The notes under the pieces: generated by a model
Told to the model about the DNA's origin: nothing
The model's database searches: none
The model's input: only the letters and a program-made list of their open reading frames with translations
In this document: in pieces, positions 46,370 through 59,132 of the stretch
Layout: the number at the start of each line of letters is the position of its first letter
Numbering within the stretch: the stretch's first letter is position 1
Source: Sinotaia quadrata
Lineage: Eukaryota; Mollusca; Gastropoda; Architaenioglossa; Viviparidae
Assembly: GCA_028829895.1 (NCBI GenBank)
Contig: CM054179.1
Coordinates: forward strand, 111,735,221-111,799,220
Reading direction: 5' to 3'
DNA length: 64,000 nt
Translations under genes and position numbers: made by a program

Positions 46370-47892
46370 TGTGACGATATGCTGGGGAGATGGACAAGGT
46401 GCGAATTCTCCACCACCCCAGAGTCGCCCGTAGCCTTATGCTAATCCCCCAAACATACCTTCTGGCTGGCCACACGTTATTAGAAAGTTGAAAGATAGAG
46501 AATGCAGAATAGAAGAGTGATAGTTCTCGAAGATAGTTCGACTCCCACCCCTCGATACATACAGCCAGGATAGTAAGTAAATACAGGTAAGTAAGTAAAC
46601 ACAGGTGACAAACTACAAAATATAGCATGTAAGTGGTTCACACTAACACTAGTGGTCTATTTATCAACAATAATTGTATTCAACAAGAAATAGCACAAGA
46701 CAGCATTGCTTACATGTAACAAATAGCTCAACAGTTACAATTAGAGTTTATATATACATAATTATATACCTAATCACAATCATGTGGTATCATAAGAAAA
46801 TGTTCGTTTTGGGTCCTATTACATTTTAGCAGTTATTCGGTTCTTTCATATGAGCAAACTGTAAATGAGATTATAAGAAATCACTAAATGTTTCTGAGTG
46901 AACTCTAAAAGTACTTTGGTAGACTTTGTCTACAACTTGACAGAAGTTGTGTTGCTGGGACATTATATATACATAATTTTTGGTATGCCTGACATGCAAT
47001 CTAAGTCCCAACGAATGTCGTAGTAAACATCACGTGGTTTGTTAAACCAGTTCTTGGTATGTAGGTCATTCTCTCTGGTGATGCTTGTGGTGCAAAACTC
47101 ATCAAATCAATATCCAGGATGAAGTGGTTCTGCTCTGTCATTGTTTCGCAGGTCTATGCTCATCAAACGCAATGTCTCAGATATCATAGATAAAGTCTCA
47201 GACAAATTGACAATCTGGAATAAAACATACATGGTCTAAGAATTGTCCTCGTGTATTTTCAGACAGAACACTCTTGCTTACATGGTCATCATATATTTAA
47301 ATATCATAAGAAAAATATAATAATATAAAATATAGTTAATGTCAAGAGACAAACATATAATTATATATAATATTAGTTAGGCAAGCAGAACCTCTTACGT
47401 TCAACAGTATTATATACAACACAATATGTTTTCCTGCTGTATTGATATCTGGTGATGAGATTGGTAGTTTGAGTACACTGGGAGCCAAAATATGTGTTGC
47501 CTCAATGGTCAGCAACATTCAACTAATGATTTACAGGTGTGTTTCTGGTACTTTCAATGAGTGACTGAGCTGCACTTTGATTAGTTCAGTGTTGTCTGGT
47601 GATCAGACAATAAAATTCTCTACAGCAGGTAAACTTTGGATCTCAGCCCATTGGCTGGTCTCGTTCTCGTGAATCTTGACTATTGGATAATAAAAACTAC
47701 TCATCCACTTTGAGCTTGTTTGCATTACATCAGCAATTTGTAGCATATTCTCAACTCGAATGTTTACTCTAACTCTTGACACTTACAAAATTACCGTCAT
47801 AAGGAGTGCCCAAGGCAGGTCACTTCGACGATTTAAGAATTTATATAACAATTAAGTTCAGAAATAGGGATAGGCAAATTTACTCTGCCACA
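46370..47892 (+). mobile_element. LTR-like dispersed element, copy 2
   Basis: 1.5-kb element between exons of gene C, starting TGTGACGATATG and ending TCTGCCACA. Copy 1 is at 33791-34970 and a 3' fragment at 18960-19290. It interrupts a short local repeat whose units (gaggatcaaag...gtta) recur just after it at 47935-48030, helping to define the ends. No coding capacity; best read as a solo LTR, though the target duplication is not clean. Confidence 0.6.
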
Positions 47893-48335
47893 CTTTCTTA
47901 ACATAGTCAAATTTTGTAAACATCATTCAGAGGATCAAAGAATGTAATGCGTTACTATTCTTACATAGTGAAATTGTAAAAGTTAACCATTGCGAGGATC
48001 AAAGAAGTAAACTGTGTTTCTAATCCTTACATAACCGAATGAAATTTGAATACAGTTCCCGATGTTAACTGAAACCGTTTACAGGATTGCAGTTATTTTA
48101 GTCTATCAAGATAGGTCTTGGAAATCTTACCACGTCATCAGTAAAGTTCAATGAATCCGGAAATGTTCATTCCGCATGCGGTTAATTATGTGCCTTAAGG
48201 TCAAAGGGCAAACTTTATCTAGTCTTTTTATGATACAAAATGTCGGCTAGACATATAATTGTAGGAATTCCTAATTTCTAAATTTAAAAATGGGGAGGGG
48301 GCATAGCGTACTACGTCCCTAAATATGCCATTATT

Positions 48336-48860
48336 CTATTAGGTGCAATTTTACGATGTATGGAATACACTACACACTTTGTTTCTGAGAATTGTTACTT
48401 TGTCTTATTATTGTTTTGCTATTTCAGTTGTGCGTGACGTCAGATGTACTGAATACACTACACACTTTATTTCTGAGAATTGTTACTTTGTCTTATTATT
48501 GTTTTGCTATTTCAGTTGTGCGTGACGTCAGATGTACTGAATAAACTAGACACTTTGTTTCTGAGAATTGTTACTTTGTCTTATTATTGTTTTGCTATTT
48601 CAGTTGTGCGTGACGTCAGATGTACTGAATACACTACACACTTTATTTCTGAGAATTGTTACTTTGTCTTATTATTGTTTTGCTATTTCAGTTGTGCGTG
48701 ACGTCAGATGTACTGAATAAACTAGACACTTTATTTCTGAGAATTGTTACTTTGTCTTATTATTGTTTTGGTATTCAGTTGTGCGTGACTTCAGATGTAC
48801 TGAATTAACTAGACACTTTATTTCTGAGAATTGTTACTTTGTCTTATTATTGTTTTTAAT
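48336..48860. repeat. 88-bp minisatellite with TGACGTCA
   Basis: About six 88-bp units, most ending ttttgctatttcag (acceptor-like) followed by ttgtgcgtgacgtcagatg. Perfect TGACGTCA octamers occur at 48435, 48523, 48611 and 48699, and just outside at 48915. Confidence 0.96.
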
Positions 48861-49334
48861 TAATTCTGAATAAGTTTACAATTCACCGTGTACACATGTA
48901 CGGTGTATCTAATTTGACGTCAGATGCTATTTCAGTTGTGCGTGACGTCGATGCACAAAGCATAGTAAAAGTTGGCATATCTATATTTTATTTATAAGTA
49001 ATGAACCACCAGACATCATATTCCCTAGAATATTTATTTTGTTTTTCATTCATACATATTCACTGTAATTTTTTTCTAATGGATCCTTGGTGCTCCATGA
49101 CTTAAAATTTGAATCTCTTGGATATCCGCGTTGTTTGATGCCATAACTTAATTGATTTTAGAGGTCATCAGCATAGATTCCACTGTAAATATAAACAATC
49201 TGAGGGGGGGTCTTCATAAAACAACCACAAAACTCTGATAGGGCTAATGAGAACTTAGTCCTTTCTTATCTCAATAGCTTCTGGTATTGCGTAAGTAGCA
49301 ATAGACTTATTTGGAATATTCTTTTTTCAAATAG

Positions 49335-49595
49335 ACAAATTCAAAAGTCCATCGGACAACTATGACGTCATATCCTTTCGAAATGGCGTCAGATGTCCTG
49401 TGATTGAAAGCGGAATCTCCTCTTACACAGACGCGTTCAGCTCTGGAGCCAAGTTTACAGACGACAACTCGACGATTTCGTCCGCTCGCTTATCTCCAGC
49501 GTGGCGCGAGTCTCGGGACGACTTCGGCATATCTATGGAGAGAAAGCTTTGCAAACCTCAGCCACAAAGCAGCTTGATGATTTCTCCAAGGGGTG
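49335..49595 (+). CDS. Gene C cytoplasmic exon 2
   Basis: Acceptor tttcaaatag, phase 1 entry, 86 full codons, donor G|GTAAGG, phase 1. Residues 285-371: N-Y-D-V-I-S-F (a YxxPhi site), S-S-Y-T-D-A-F-S-S-G-A-K, a Ser-rich run and W-R-E-S-R-D-D-F. GC content is clearly above that of its surroundings. It is likely phosphorylated on Ser/Tyr, by composition only. Confidence 0.75.
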
Positions 49596-49639
49596 GTAAG
49601 GGAGAGCATCTATGTATAAGTAGCTTTATTAGACCAAAT

Positions 49640-50355
49640 AGATGGAAAATATGCGTCATTAATGTCATATATTTAGTTACATAATAAATATGCGTCATTA
49701 ACGTCGTATATTTAGTTACATAATAAATATGCGTCATTATTTTCATATATTTAGTTACATAATAAATACGCGTCATTAATGTAATATATATTAGATAGGT
49801 AAGAAATATGCGTCATTGATGTTATATATTTAGGTAGGCGAGAAATATGCAGATTGTCATATTTAGATAGGTAAGATATATGCGTCATTGATGTTATATA
49901 TTTAGGTAGGCGAGAAATATGCAGATTGTCATATTTAGACAGGTAAGAAATATGCAGATTGTCATATTTAGATAGGTAAGAAATATGCGTCATTGATGTT
50001 ATATATTTAGGTAGGCGAGAAATATGCAGATTGTCATATTTAGACAGGTAAGAAATATGCAGATTGTCATATTTAGACAGGTAAGAAATATGCAGATTGT
50101 CATATTTAGACAGGTAAGAAATATGCAGATTGTCATATTTAGATAGGTAAGAAATATGCAGATTGTCATATTTAGATAGGTAAGAAATATGCAGATTGTC
50201 ATATTTAGATAGGTAAGAAATATGCAGATTGTCATATTTAGACAGGTAAGAAATATGCAGATTCATATTTAGATAGGTAAGAAATATGCAGATTGTCATA
50301 TTTAGATAGGTAAGAAATATGCAGATTGTCATATTTAGACAGGTAAGAAATATAT
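49640..50355. repeat. 33-bp minisatellite with related longer units
   Basis: About twenty units containing aagaaatatgcagattgtca (33 bp), mixed with 36-bp units containing atgcgtcattgatgttatat. It creates a 213-codon minus-strand ORF that I regard as an artefact. Confidence 0.96.
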
Positions 50356-51026
50356 TTTCTTTTAGGAAATTGCTAAAGACGCTAGATGGCATCCTCGATT
50401 TAAAATTATTACCAAGACTAAAAGTGACTTCACGAATTTATTCCAATGAATATTTTTTTTCAATCTAACTCTTACTGGATCTTTTCATGATGACATCTGA
50501 ATTTCACTGTGTGATGTCATATTAATGATAATTAATGATACAATGATAATTTATTAAATTTATGATAGACTTATATATGACTTCATTAATGATCTTGACT
50601 ATAAGAAAGTGTGTGATTTTATGTCACAAAATTGCAAAAGTGTATATGACAGAGTGGTGAAATATATTTGGTTCTGTTTAAAAAAGAACAAAATGTGGTG
50701 TTATAATGACTTTTTAAATCTTTGCAATTCAAACTTATGACATCATTAAAGTTATTTACGAAAATTGTAAAGTCAATAGTTTCATTATGTAAACGCGCAT
50801 AATTTTATTGAAAAGTTATGGTAATTGCATGACATTATTTAAGGTAATCCATTTCTCCATTGTTTCATTTTACGTTAATTGTTATAGATGAGGAGTACGG
50901 TCCTTTGTACGTTTGGTAGACTTCAAATGTCTATTATTTATTGTTATCTATTTTGTCTCTTTATCATGTAATCAGTATTCCTGCATTCCTGATCATTTAG
51001 ATAAAACCTTGACTTCTCTGCTGCAG

Positions 51027-51091
51027 ACGGCATGAGTCGGATGGATTCAGAACCAGCATCAAAGTACCAGGTACCATGGGAATTTCCATGA
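51027..51091 (+). CDS. Gene C last exon, ends in W-E-F-P
   Basis: Acceptor tctctgctgcag, phase 1 entry, 20 full codons, TGA at 51089-51091. Encodes D-G-M-S-R-M-D-S-E-P-A-S-K-Y-Q-V-P-W-E-F-P. In animal receptor tyrosine kinases a W-E-F-P-R box stands just before the kinase domain. Here the stop falls exactly where the Arg would be, and no kinase exons were seen in the next 10 kb. An internal CAG|GTACCA could act as a weak donor. A possible AATAAA lies at 51460-51465. Confidence 0.65.
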
Positions 51092-51094
51092 CAA

Positions 51095-51205
51095 CACGAA
51101 CGAGAACAATCTCACAGTCTTCTGTCAACAGCAGTCTCTCAGTCTTCTGTCGAGAACAATCTCACAATCTTCTGTCGAGAGCAACACGACACTCTTCTGT
51201 CGAGA
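51095..51205. repeat. 25-bp degenerate tandem repeat
   Basis: Four to five units of the type gagaacaatctcacagtctt, directly after the gene C stop codon. Confidence 0.85.
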
Positions 51206-51614
51206 GCACGCTTCCTGTAAACGCTTGTGTTTGTATTAATTTTATGTTTCTTTTTTTTTTCCCCATTACTATATTTTATATTTAAGCCATGAAGTTATGG
51301 CAGATTTTGCACGACAAATACAAGCAGTTTTCTGCATGCCTACCCTGGTTAGAAAAAAGTCAGAACAATTTATTTTAAAAAAACAAAAAAACAACCATTG
51401 CTGATCGATGTCGAAGTGTGTATGGGGGGTGGGGTAGAAACTGATTAACATTTCCTATTAATAAATGGGAATGGTGCGTCAAAAGCATGGCGACTATATT
51501 ACTTGCGCCATTAATTCCTTTGACCCCCTCAGATGTGTGCCAAATTTATTTTCTTTGTTTACCTCATTTCAAATTTATTTTCTTTGTTTACCTCTTTTCA
51601 GAGTAGTGATGAGT

Positions 51615-52035
51615 CTCGTGTAAAGACCGGTATAGACTATCATGATCTGATTCAGTCACAACTGAGTTTTGTGCTGAAATGCCTTATCTATTAATGAGTT
51701 AGTTGTAAAGACAGGTATAGACTATCATGATCTGATTCAGTCACAACTGAGTTTTGTACTGAAATGCCTTATCTATTAATGAGTTAGTTGTAAAGACAGG
51801 TATAGACTATCATGATCTGATTCAGTCACAACTGAGTTTTGTGCTGAAATGCCTTATCTATTAATGAGTTAGTTGTAAAGACAGGTATAGACTATCATGA
51901 TCTGATTCAGTCACAACTGAGTTTTGTGCTGAAATGCCTTGTCTATTAATGAGTTAGTTGTAAAAACCGGTATAGACAAGTGTGATATGATTCAGTCACA
52001 ACTGAGTTTTGTGCTGAAATGCTGTATCTATTAAA
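51615..52035. repeat. 85-bp minisatellite
   Basis: Five units containing catgatctgattcagtcaca and tgaaatgccttatctattaa. Confidence 0.96.
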
Positions 52036-53569
52036 GAGTCATTAATGTTCGCCTATCTGTTACCACATTAGTAAAGTGCTAGGCAGAGTCATAATTGTAC
52101 ACAATGGTGAAGACTTTTGTTGGAGGATACAAATCCACTTTGCAGGTGTAAAAGCAGAAAGTACTGATTGTATTGAGGTGTAGTTCGGATTGGACGTTCA
52201 CATTATAACACCTGGACGCCATTGAGCTGATTTACACAGGAAAGCATTTGGTAATAAATGAAGTATGATTCATTTCTGCTTTATATTTATTAAAATATAA
52301 CAACACTACAGTAATTCAACTTAATTCTTTTATGTGAGTTATAGTGGGACAACCTGAAATCAATATGGCAGGAAACTGCTAGAAAATCCATCTAACATTT
52401 TCTTTTAAATAATTTTCTACTTACTACATGCTATCCCAACACAACAACTACAAATATATCAATAGCTGACAACATGCTATCCTACAACAACTACATGTAC
52501 ATCAGTGAAGAGACAATGATCTTTATGTGCGATATCGTCGGCGCCAAATTATTTAAAAACGCGGGAATGTACAGTAATAGCATGAAGAATGACGTATTCA
52601 GTGTTTAGAAGTCACGTGCCGGACTTTGAAAACACGGGAAAGTGCAGGAACAACATGAATTTGTCGAGTGGGCATTGTTGTCCGTTTGACACTTCTGCTG
52701 TCTGTGACGACGTGATTAGAAGCTAGAAAGTCTGTGAAAGTCATGGCACAGAATTCTGGAATGTTTCATACAGCCAGAAAAAGAACAAAATAATAATAAT
52801 AATAACAACATAATAATAGCAGTGTTTGGTTTAATATTATATGAATGAAAGTTAGAAATCAGGCTTTATATGTTTGCCATAGTTAATATCAAGTAGTAAT
52901 CACTTTTACTAAGTACTACACTACATGTCTTATGTGAATGTGAAAATATATATGCAATTGCAATAATATTATAAATAGAATCTATTTTAAAAATTAAAAC
53001 TGAAACATTTGGAAAAGTATAAAATTAGAACAGTTAAAAATTAAAATGCCTCTGGAATGATGTCTTCATTTTTTAGACTTCAGGTGGGCCAGAAGGTATA
53101 ACAATCCTATAATACGTCCGCATGCACCACAGAGTCCATTTGCACATGAACAATGCCCATGTGATATTTTTACACTAGCAGATATAGACACCTGAGAACA
53201 AAGAAATAATTACTAACGTTCTTACTTACTATAGATAAATATTTATTTTACATTAAATTTGTCTTTGGTTTTCTTTGGGAGAAAGGAGCGGATGAAATTT
53301 ACCTTTAATAATAATCTTTTTTATGATTCTGATAGCAAATGTGCGTGCATGTTTATATGAGCTATTTCTGAGATATATTTCCTATACAACTTATATTATA
53401 GTGTATTACTTATTCTCTATTTATATGTAAAAATAATATTATGCATTTTAACTTTTTATACATGAAACTCTTTTCATAACTCAGTTTTGCTTTCAGCTGA
53501 CTTATTTTTCATTCGTCTTACCCAGAGTATTATAATATAATTATAATCAACCGCTGCATGACATTCTGA
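52036..53569. other. Intergenic, nothing recognised
   Basis: AT-rich unique DNA; no exon, RNA or mobile element identified. Confidence 0.5.
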
Positions 53570-53935
53570 ATGGTTCATTGACCCGTGGTTCATTTTAACT
53601 TTCTGTGTAGTGTATTAGCCTAGTGGTTCATTTAACATTCTGTATAGTGTATTAGCCTAGTGGCTCATTTGAACTTTTTGTGTATTAGCCTAGTGGTTCA
53701 TTTAACTTTCTGTATAGTGTATTAGCCTAGTGGCTCATTTGCACTTTTTGAGTATTAGCCTAGTGGTTCATTTTAACTTTTTGTGTATTAGCCTAGTGGT
53801 TCATTTAACTTTCTGTATAGTGTATTAGCCTAGTGGTTCATTTAACTTTCTGTATAGTGTATTAGCCTAGTGATTCATTTAACTTTCTGTATAGTGTATT
53901 AGCCTAGTGGTTCATTTAACTTTCTGCATAGTAAT
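53570..53935. repeat. About 38-bp minisatellite
   Basis: Around ten units containing tgtattagcctagtggttca, with frequent 8-10 base deletions. Confidence 0.95.
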
Positions 53936-54439
53936 GCATAAACTTACTCTCTTATTCAGTTTGACGTATAAAATTTATTAACTTACTATTATTATTCACT
54001 TCGAATTTGTATATTGATTGTAATTACTTTCTCTCTTTATTCTTTATTTATTTTCACTTTATAAACATTGCGGTAACTTCCTCTCGTTTATTTCCACTTT
54101 GTATGCAGTGTATTAAAAATATGTTCTATATTAATTTTGTAAGCAGTGTATTAAATTATGTTCTGTATTAATTTTGTCTGCGTACAGAGTATAAACTTAC
54201 TGTGATTTGCTTTTTTACTTTCTGTTCTGTCACATTTTCATTTTTTTTTTGCCTGGTACTAGAAAATGGAAACTCTACTTCCAGCTATTCCAGCAAATCA
54301 GTTTGACTTTCTCTAAACTGTATTAACTCATATTGTGTATTACAATGTGCACAAAATTTGTTTTTAAAACGAGATCCTAAAATATATTTTACGTTTCTTC
54401 AAAATTCACTTGCTGTTTCGTGCAGACTGTCCTAGCTAA

Positions 54440-54915
54440 TTATGATTTTATCGCAAACTACTGACTTACTGTCATTAGTTCCTTTTGATTGTATTAAGAC
54501 TATTGACTTACTATCGTTAGTTCTTTGTTGACTGTATTGCAAACTGTTGACTTAATGTCGTTAGCTCCTTTTGACTGCATTACAGACTATTGACTTACTG
54601 TCATTAGATTCTTTATACTGAATTGCGAACAACTATCAGCCGTTAGCTCATTTTTACTGCATATCAGACTATTGACTCACTGTCGTGAGCTCCTTTTGAC
54701 TGATTTCAGTCTATTGACTTGCTATCATTAGCTCCTTTTGACTGCTTTATAGATTATTGACTTACTGTCGTTAGCTCCTTTCGACTGTATCGCAAACTAT
54801 TGACTTACTGTCGTTAGCTCCTTTCGACTGTATCGCAAACTATTGACTTACTGTCGTTAGCTCCTTTTGACTGCATCACAAACTACTGACCTTCTGTCGT
54901 TAGCTCCTTTCACTG
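54440..54915. repeat. About 58-bp degenerate minisatellite
   Basis: About nine units with ttgacttactgtcgttagct and ccttttgactg. Confidence 0.93.
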
Positions 54916-54984
54916 CATACCAGAGTACTATTAATAAATTTAATGATATAGTTCCCTTTGGCTACCGTGAAAATTATGACTGCG

Positions 54985-55400
54985 TAGTCTAGTATATCTT
55001 ACTGACATTGTTAGAAATTCAACATTAGCCCGCTGTCATAGTCTAGTATATCTTACTTTCATTGTTAGAAATTCAACATTAGCCCGCTGTCATAGTCTAG
55101 TATATCTTACTTTCATTGTTAGAAATTCAACATTAGCCCGCTGTCATAGTCTAGTATATCTTACTTTCATTGTTAGAAATTCAACATTAGCCCGCTGTCA
55201 TAGTCTAGTATATCTTACTTTCATTGTTAGAAATTCAACATTAGCCCGCTGTCATAGTCTAGTATATCTTACTTTCATTGTTAGAAATTCAATATTAGCC
55301 CGCTGTCATAGTCTAGTATATCTTACTGTCATTGTTAGTTATTCAATGCTAGCCTACACTTATAGTCTAGTATATCTTACTGTAGATAGAAATTCAATAT
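54985..55400. repeat. 54-bp minisatellite
   Basis: Seven to eight units with catagtctagtatatcttac and aacattagcccgctgt; the later ones are diverged. Confidence 0.96.
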
Positions 55401-58254
55401 TAGCTTACTATTATAGTCTAGTTTAACTTACTTTAATTCTTAGGATTCTATGTTTGCCTACAGTTATAGTCTAGTATATCTTATTGCCATTATTAAGTAT
55501 ACTATTTTTTCTTATTTCCACTGTTAGGTATTCGATTATAACTTAAGCATTCATTGCTTACCTAAATTATGAGTTCACTACAAACTTTTAAGTTAATGTC
55601 TGAGTTCACTACAAACTTTTAACTTAATGTCTGAGTTCACTACAAACTTTTAACTTAATGTCTGAGTTCAATTTAACTTTTGTGCAGAGTATTAATTATT
55701 AACATACTGTATTATTTACATTGCAAGAATAAAGAGATATATTCATTTATGACGGTTTATAAATAAATGATAATATAATCTCATTTTTATTCATGTTTAT
55801 TTCTTCACCATTCGAGATTTGAATAAAGAATGAAGTGTAATGAGAATGAGATATAATGGGAATAAATGAAAGGAAGTCTTCATGATGAAAGTGCTTATAG
55901 ATGTCATCATGATGAATAAATGAAAGTCCTGATAGATGTCATGATGAATGAATGAAAGTGCTTATAGCTGTCATAATGAATAAATAGCCAGAAGAATTAT
56001 GTGAGAGCACAAGAGCTGTTTTAAGAAAGAATTTTTGAATAAAGTTCTGATTATTTACATGACTAAATTAACTATTTTCCATATACCAAGAAAAACAAGA
56101 AATTATCCACAAGACATAATGGTCTGAAATGCAACAACTAACAAACACTGTCACGAAAAAAGCATGGAGCCAATTTTTTTTTATTTCACGGTCCATGCAA
56201 AACAGCCATGGACTAAGGGAAATAATCCCCTGTTGGAGAATGCAATTGTGAGAGCGCATGTATGTGTTAACGCGTATATATAAATGTTAAACGTTATTTT
56301 GTTCACCAAGTTTCATTTAGCTTAGGACCGACGTGTGTAGACATAGTATTTGTGTATCATGTCATGCATAAATATATATATTTAATTATATTTAAGGGGA
56401 ATTTTATATACTGAGTGAATGCAGTTAAATTCACAAACGTGTGTGCATGTATGTATACTTGTTTACAAGCATAAGTAGGAAAGTTAGCTGATGTGCATTA
56501 GAATTCTGTCTGAGCAGTTGAGTATGTGCATTATGCATCACATGCATCAGCAAAAGGAAATCATAAGATGCAAACCTTCTAGAATCCTCAAAGAAAGTAT
56601 AAAAAGAGAACTGAAGGGTTAGAAAGAGAGTCGAAATACACCATGATTCGAACCTGCTGCATGGCAGAGGTCATGCAGTCTGGCAATCAATTACTTTAAA
56701 CATTTTTTTTATATATATAATAGTTGTTTTATTTAAATATTTTATTAAGATGTAGTTTTATTATCAGTAGTATTTATGTTTACATTGCCTCAAAATTTAA
56801 ATGTATATGATATCAAACTGATAATAAAAGCATGTCATAGGAATATGACCAAACTAAACATCCAATCATTGCTGTTTTTAAAAGCATTTAGATGTTTATA
56901 TAGCTAACGTTAGCCATATTCCTTAGGTTAGACTTATTACACATCATAGAGCTACATTCTAAGCGATAAATCTATTTCTTGAGCATTCAAATAGTATAGC
57001 ATAATCACAGAGATTAATCGTGATTGTTGCTGGACTACATAAATCTGCAGTCTGCTTCCATTGAAATTAATCTGCAAATCATGTTGTCAATGCATCTGAA
57101 TGTATCCATCTGAATCACTTTCACTTTGTTTTTCTTTGATGAAAAGCTAATCCCTTTTTATAATAGATTTGATATATTCCGGAAAATCGTTATTGCTCAC
57201 ATGTTCGTCTAACACTTGCTTGTTTTCACACATTTGACGTCGCTAGATTGTGGGTCAGAAGATGCCCGAAACATTGGTTTTCAGCAAAGTCCGTAAAGGA
57301 AAATATTTTTTAATTCACAAGGTGTATTTATCGTTTTTCACAACAGAAGGACTTATGGGGGGGGGGGAGGGCGGAAGTAGGAGGACTTAATAACTGACAC
57401 GAGTAGATCAGCTAGTGCCTTTATTTCGGACAAGTAACACCCAGGTAGGGGAAGTAATTAGGGAGATTACATATTCAGGGCTTGACTTAGTCTCTCCAGA
57501 CCACAAAGGACGAAATCCCCGTCGAGGTTGGTTGATTATTAATATTCTGGGAAGAATGATTATTAATCTACATGTAAATTAAAATGTAATTAATATAGAA
57601 TATTTATTACATAACCAAAATTATCCTTTTCACACTAGGTTTTATCAAAATAATTGTTGTTTAAACATTTTATGAAAAATGTTTGGAAGCAATACTAATC
57701 CTTTAACAGACATTTAAGCTGTTGACAGACTATGAATTCTACACTACTAATTGTATTTGTTCAAGTTATCTCCCTTGTAATTGAACATTTAAACAAAACT
57801 TATTGAATTCTCTTATTGTTTTTAATAAATTATTCACATGAGGGGAAAATAGCTAATTCTCACCATGAAATCATTTGCAGCTATAATATGTAACCCTCAG
57901 GAAGTAGTTACTATACAAACACCACTAAAGTACTATACTAAGAAAGAAAATACAACTAACTCCTATTCAAAGAATTACAAATATAATCACGCTGACAAAC
58001 ACGCTGACTATTCAGATATCAAGCAGCATACTTCGTAAGTATATCAGTATTCGGGCCATCTCGTATATGAATTTCACTCAGATTTCACAGTCTCATAAAT
58101 CCAATACACAACACATCCCCAAAAGACACACAAGGGGTTAAATCCAACAGTCAGAAAAGTGAACATGTATCATAGCTTCTGGCCTTACTGGTTTCTCTCT
58201 CCGTGCTGAGTGTCGGAGATTGAATTAACGCTTCGGAGTCTGACAAACCTCTGA
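55401..58254. other. Intergenic with small repeats
   Basis: About 31-bp repeat at 55575-55670 (tctgagttcactacaaactt), degenerate gatgtcatgatgaatgaat units at 55870-55980, G-run at 57356-57369. No supported gene. Confidence 0.55.
56641..56690 (-). ncRNA. tRNA-like / SINE head fragment
   Basis: On the minus strand, ggttcgaatcatgg is a good B-box match, preceded by gactgcatgacctctgccatgcag, which can form an anticodon-arm-like stem. No full acceptor stem is seen. It could be a tRNA-derived SINE or a tRNA pseudogene. Confidence 0.3.
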
Positions 58255-58625
58255 AAGGAATTTGTTATATTTGTGTATTTTAACTGGTCAGTGTGTGAAT
58301 ACTTTGACAATAATTTGTTATATGTGTTTATTTTAACTGGTCACTGTGTGAATACTTTGACAATAATTTGTTATATGTGTTTATTTTAACTGGTCAGTGT
58401 GTGAATACCTTGACAAGAATTTGGGATATTTGTGTATTTTAACTGGTCAGTGTGTGAAATCTTTGACAGGAATTTGCTATATTTGTAAATTTTAACTGGT
58501 CAGTGTGTGAATACCTTGACAAGAATTTGGGATATTTGTGTATTTAAACTGGTCAGTGTGTGAATACTTTGACAGGAATTTGTTATATATGTAAATTTTA
58601 ACTGGTCAGTGTGTGAATACTTGGA
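58255..58625. repeat. About 60-bp minisatellite
   Basis: Six units with ttttaactggtcagtgtgtg and gacaggaatttgttatattt variants. Confidence 0.95.
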
Positions 58626-59132
58626 CAATTTAACTCATTCTCGTCTTACGCTAGCGATTTGCTTAACAGTCAGTCAAGGTCAAGAAAGGGCTCTGTATGC
58701 AAGGACCTTTGGTTGGAGCCAAAAACTAAAAAAACAAATATTTCAGCTCAATATATCTCTTGCTGCTGGGCAAACCATTTGTAAACTGCATCCTACCAAT
58801 GCTGGTAGTCATTGCTGAAATTCTTCAAAAAAAAGAGTGTGATTACAAAATATTTAGAGGTCAGTATATCGGATTATCTACGTAAAAGCATCTTCTCACA
58901 TTTACAAGCATTTGAGGAGATTGGAATTTTCTACACTCATTGTTAAGGTCTTCGAATCAAATCAGTTTTTTAATATTTTGTGGCAAATGAAATTGTGAAC
59001 AGTTTAAACAATTTCGTTGTGCGAAGTTTTTGTTGTTGTTGTTGTTGTTAGCTACTGATCATCTACAGGGCGCGCTGTCTACTTCCTGCTGGCTGTTATC
59101 TTTCTTATTTTCATCATTACCTCCCACCACAA
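58626..59132. other. Spacer with unassigned ORF
   Basis: A plus-strand frame ending at 58818 can be entered at phase 1 after tttgcttaacag, but nothing upstream supports it and the product is unrecognised. (TTG)n at 59029-59050. Confidence 0.4.

Larger units (their letters stand above)
30451..51091 (+). other. Gene C: complete Ig-like TM receptor, 8 exons
   Basis: Exons 30451-30517, 33403-33729, 36371-36415, 40493-40522, 44015-44140, 45995-46252, 49335-49595, 51027-51091. Every internal border is GT-AG and phase 1, and the joined length is 1179 bases: 392 codons plus stop, with no frame break. Layout: signal 1-22, Ig-like domain 23-132, Ser/Thr-rich stem 133-171, TM about 172-195, cytoplasmic tail 196-392. 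The tail is long, Ser/Arg-rich and ends S-K-Y-Q-V-P-W-E-F-P. The alternation of exon types matches gene A exon for exon up to the TM. Expression, ligand and signalling are unknown. Confidence 0.8.

Noticed and set aside
49751..50392. 213-codon minus-strand ORF
   Set aside because: Entirely the 33-bp minisatellite; the unit length divisible by three keeps it open.
58609..58818. Plus-strand ORF with a phase-1 acceptor near 58671
   Set aside because: Acceptor has a weak pyrimidine tract, no partner exon, and an unrecognised product partly made of the upstream minisatellite.
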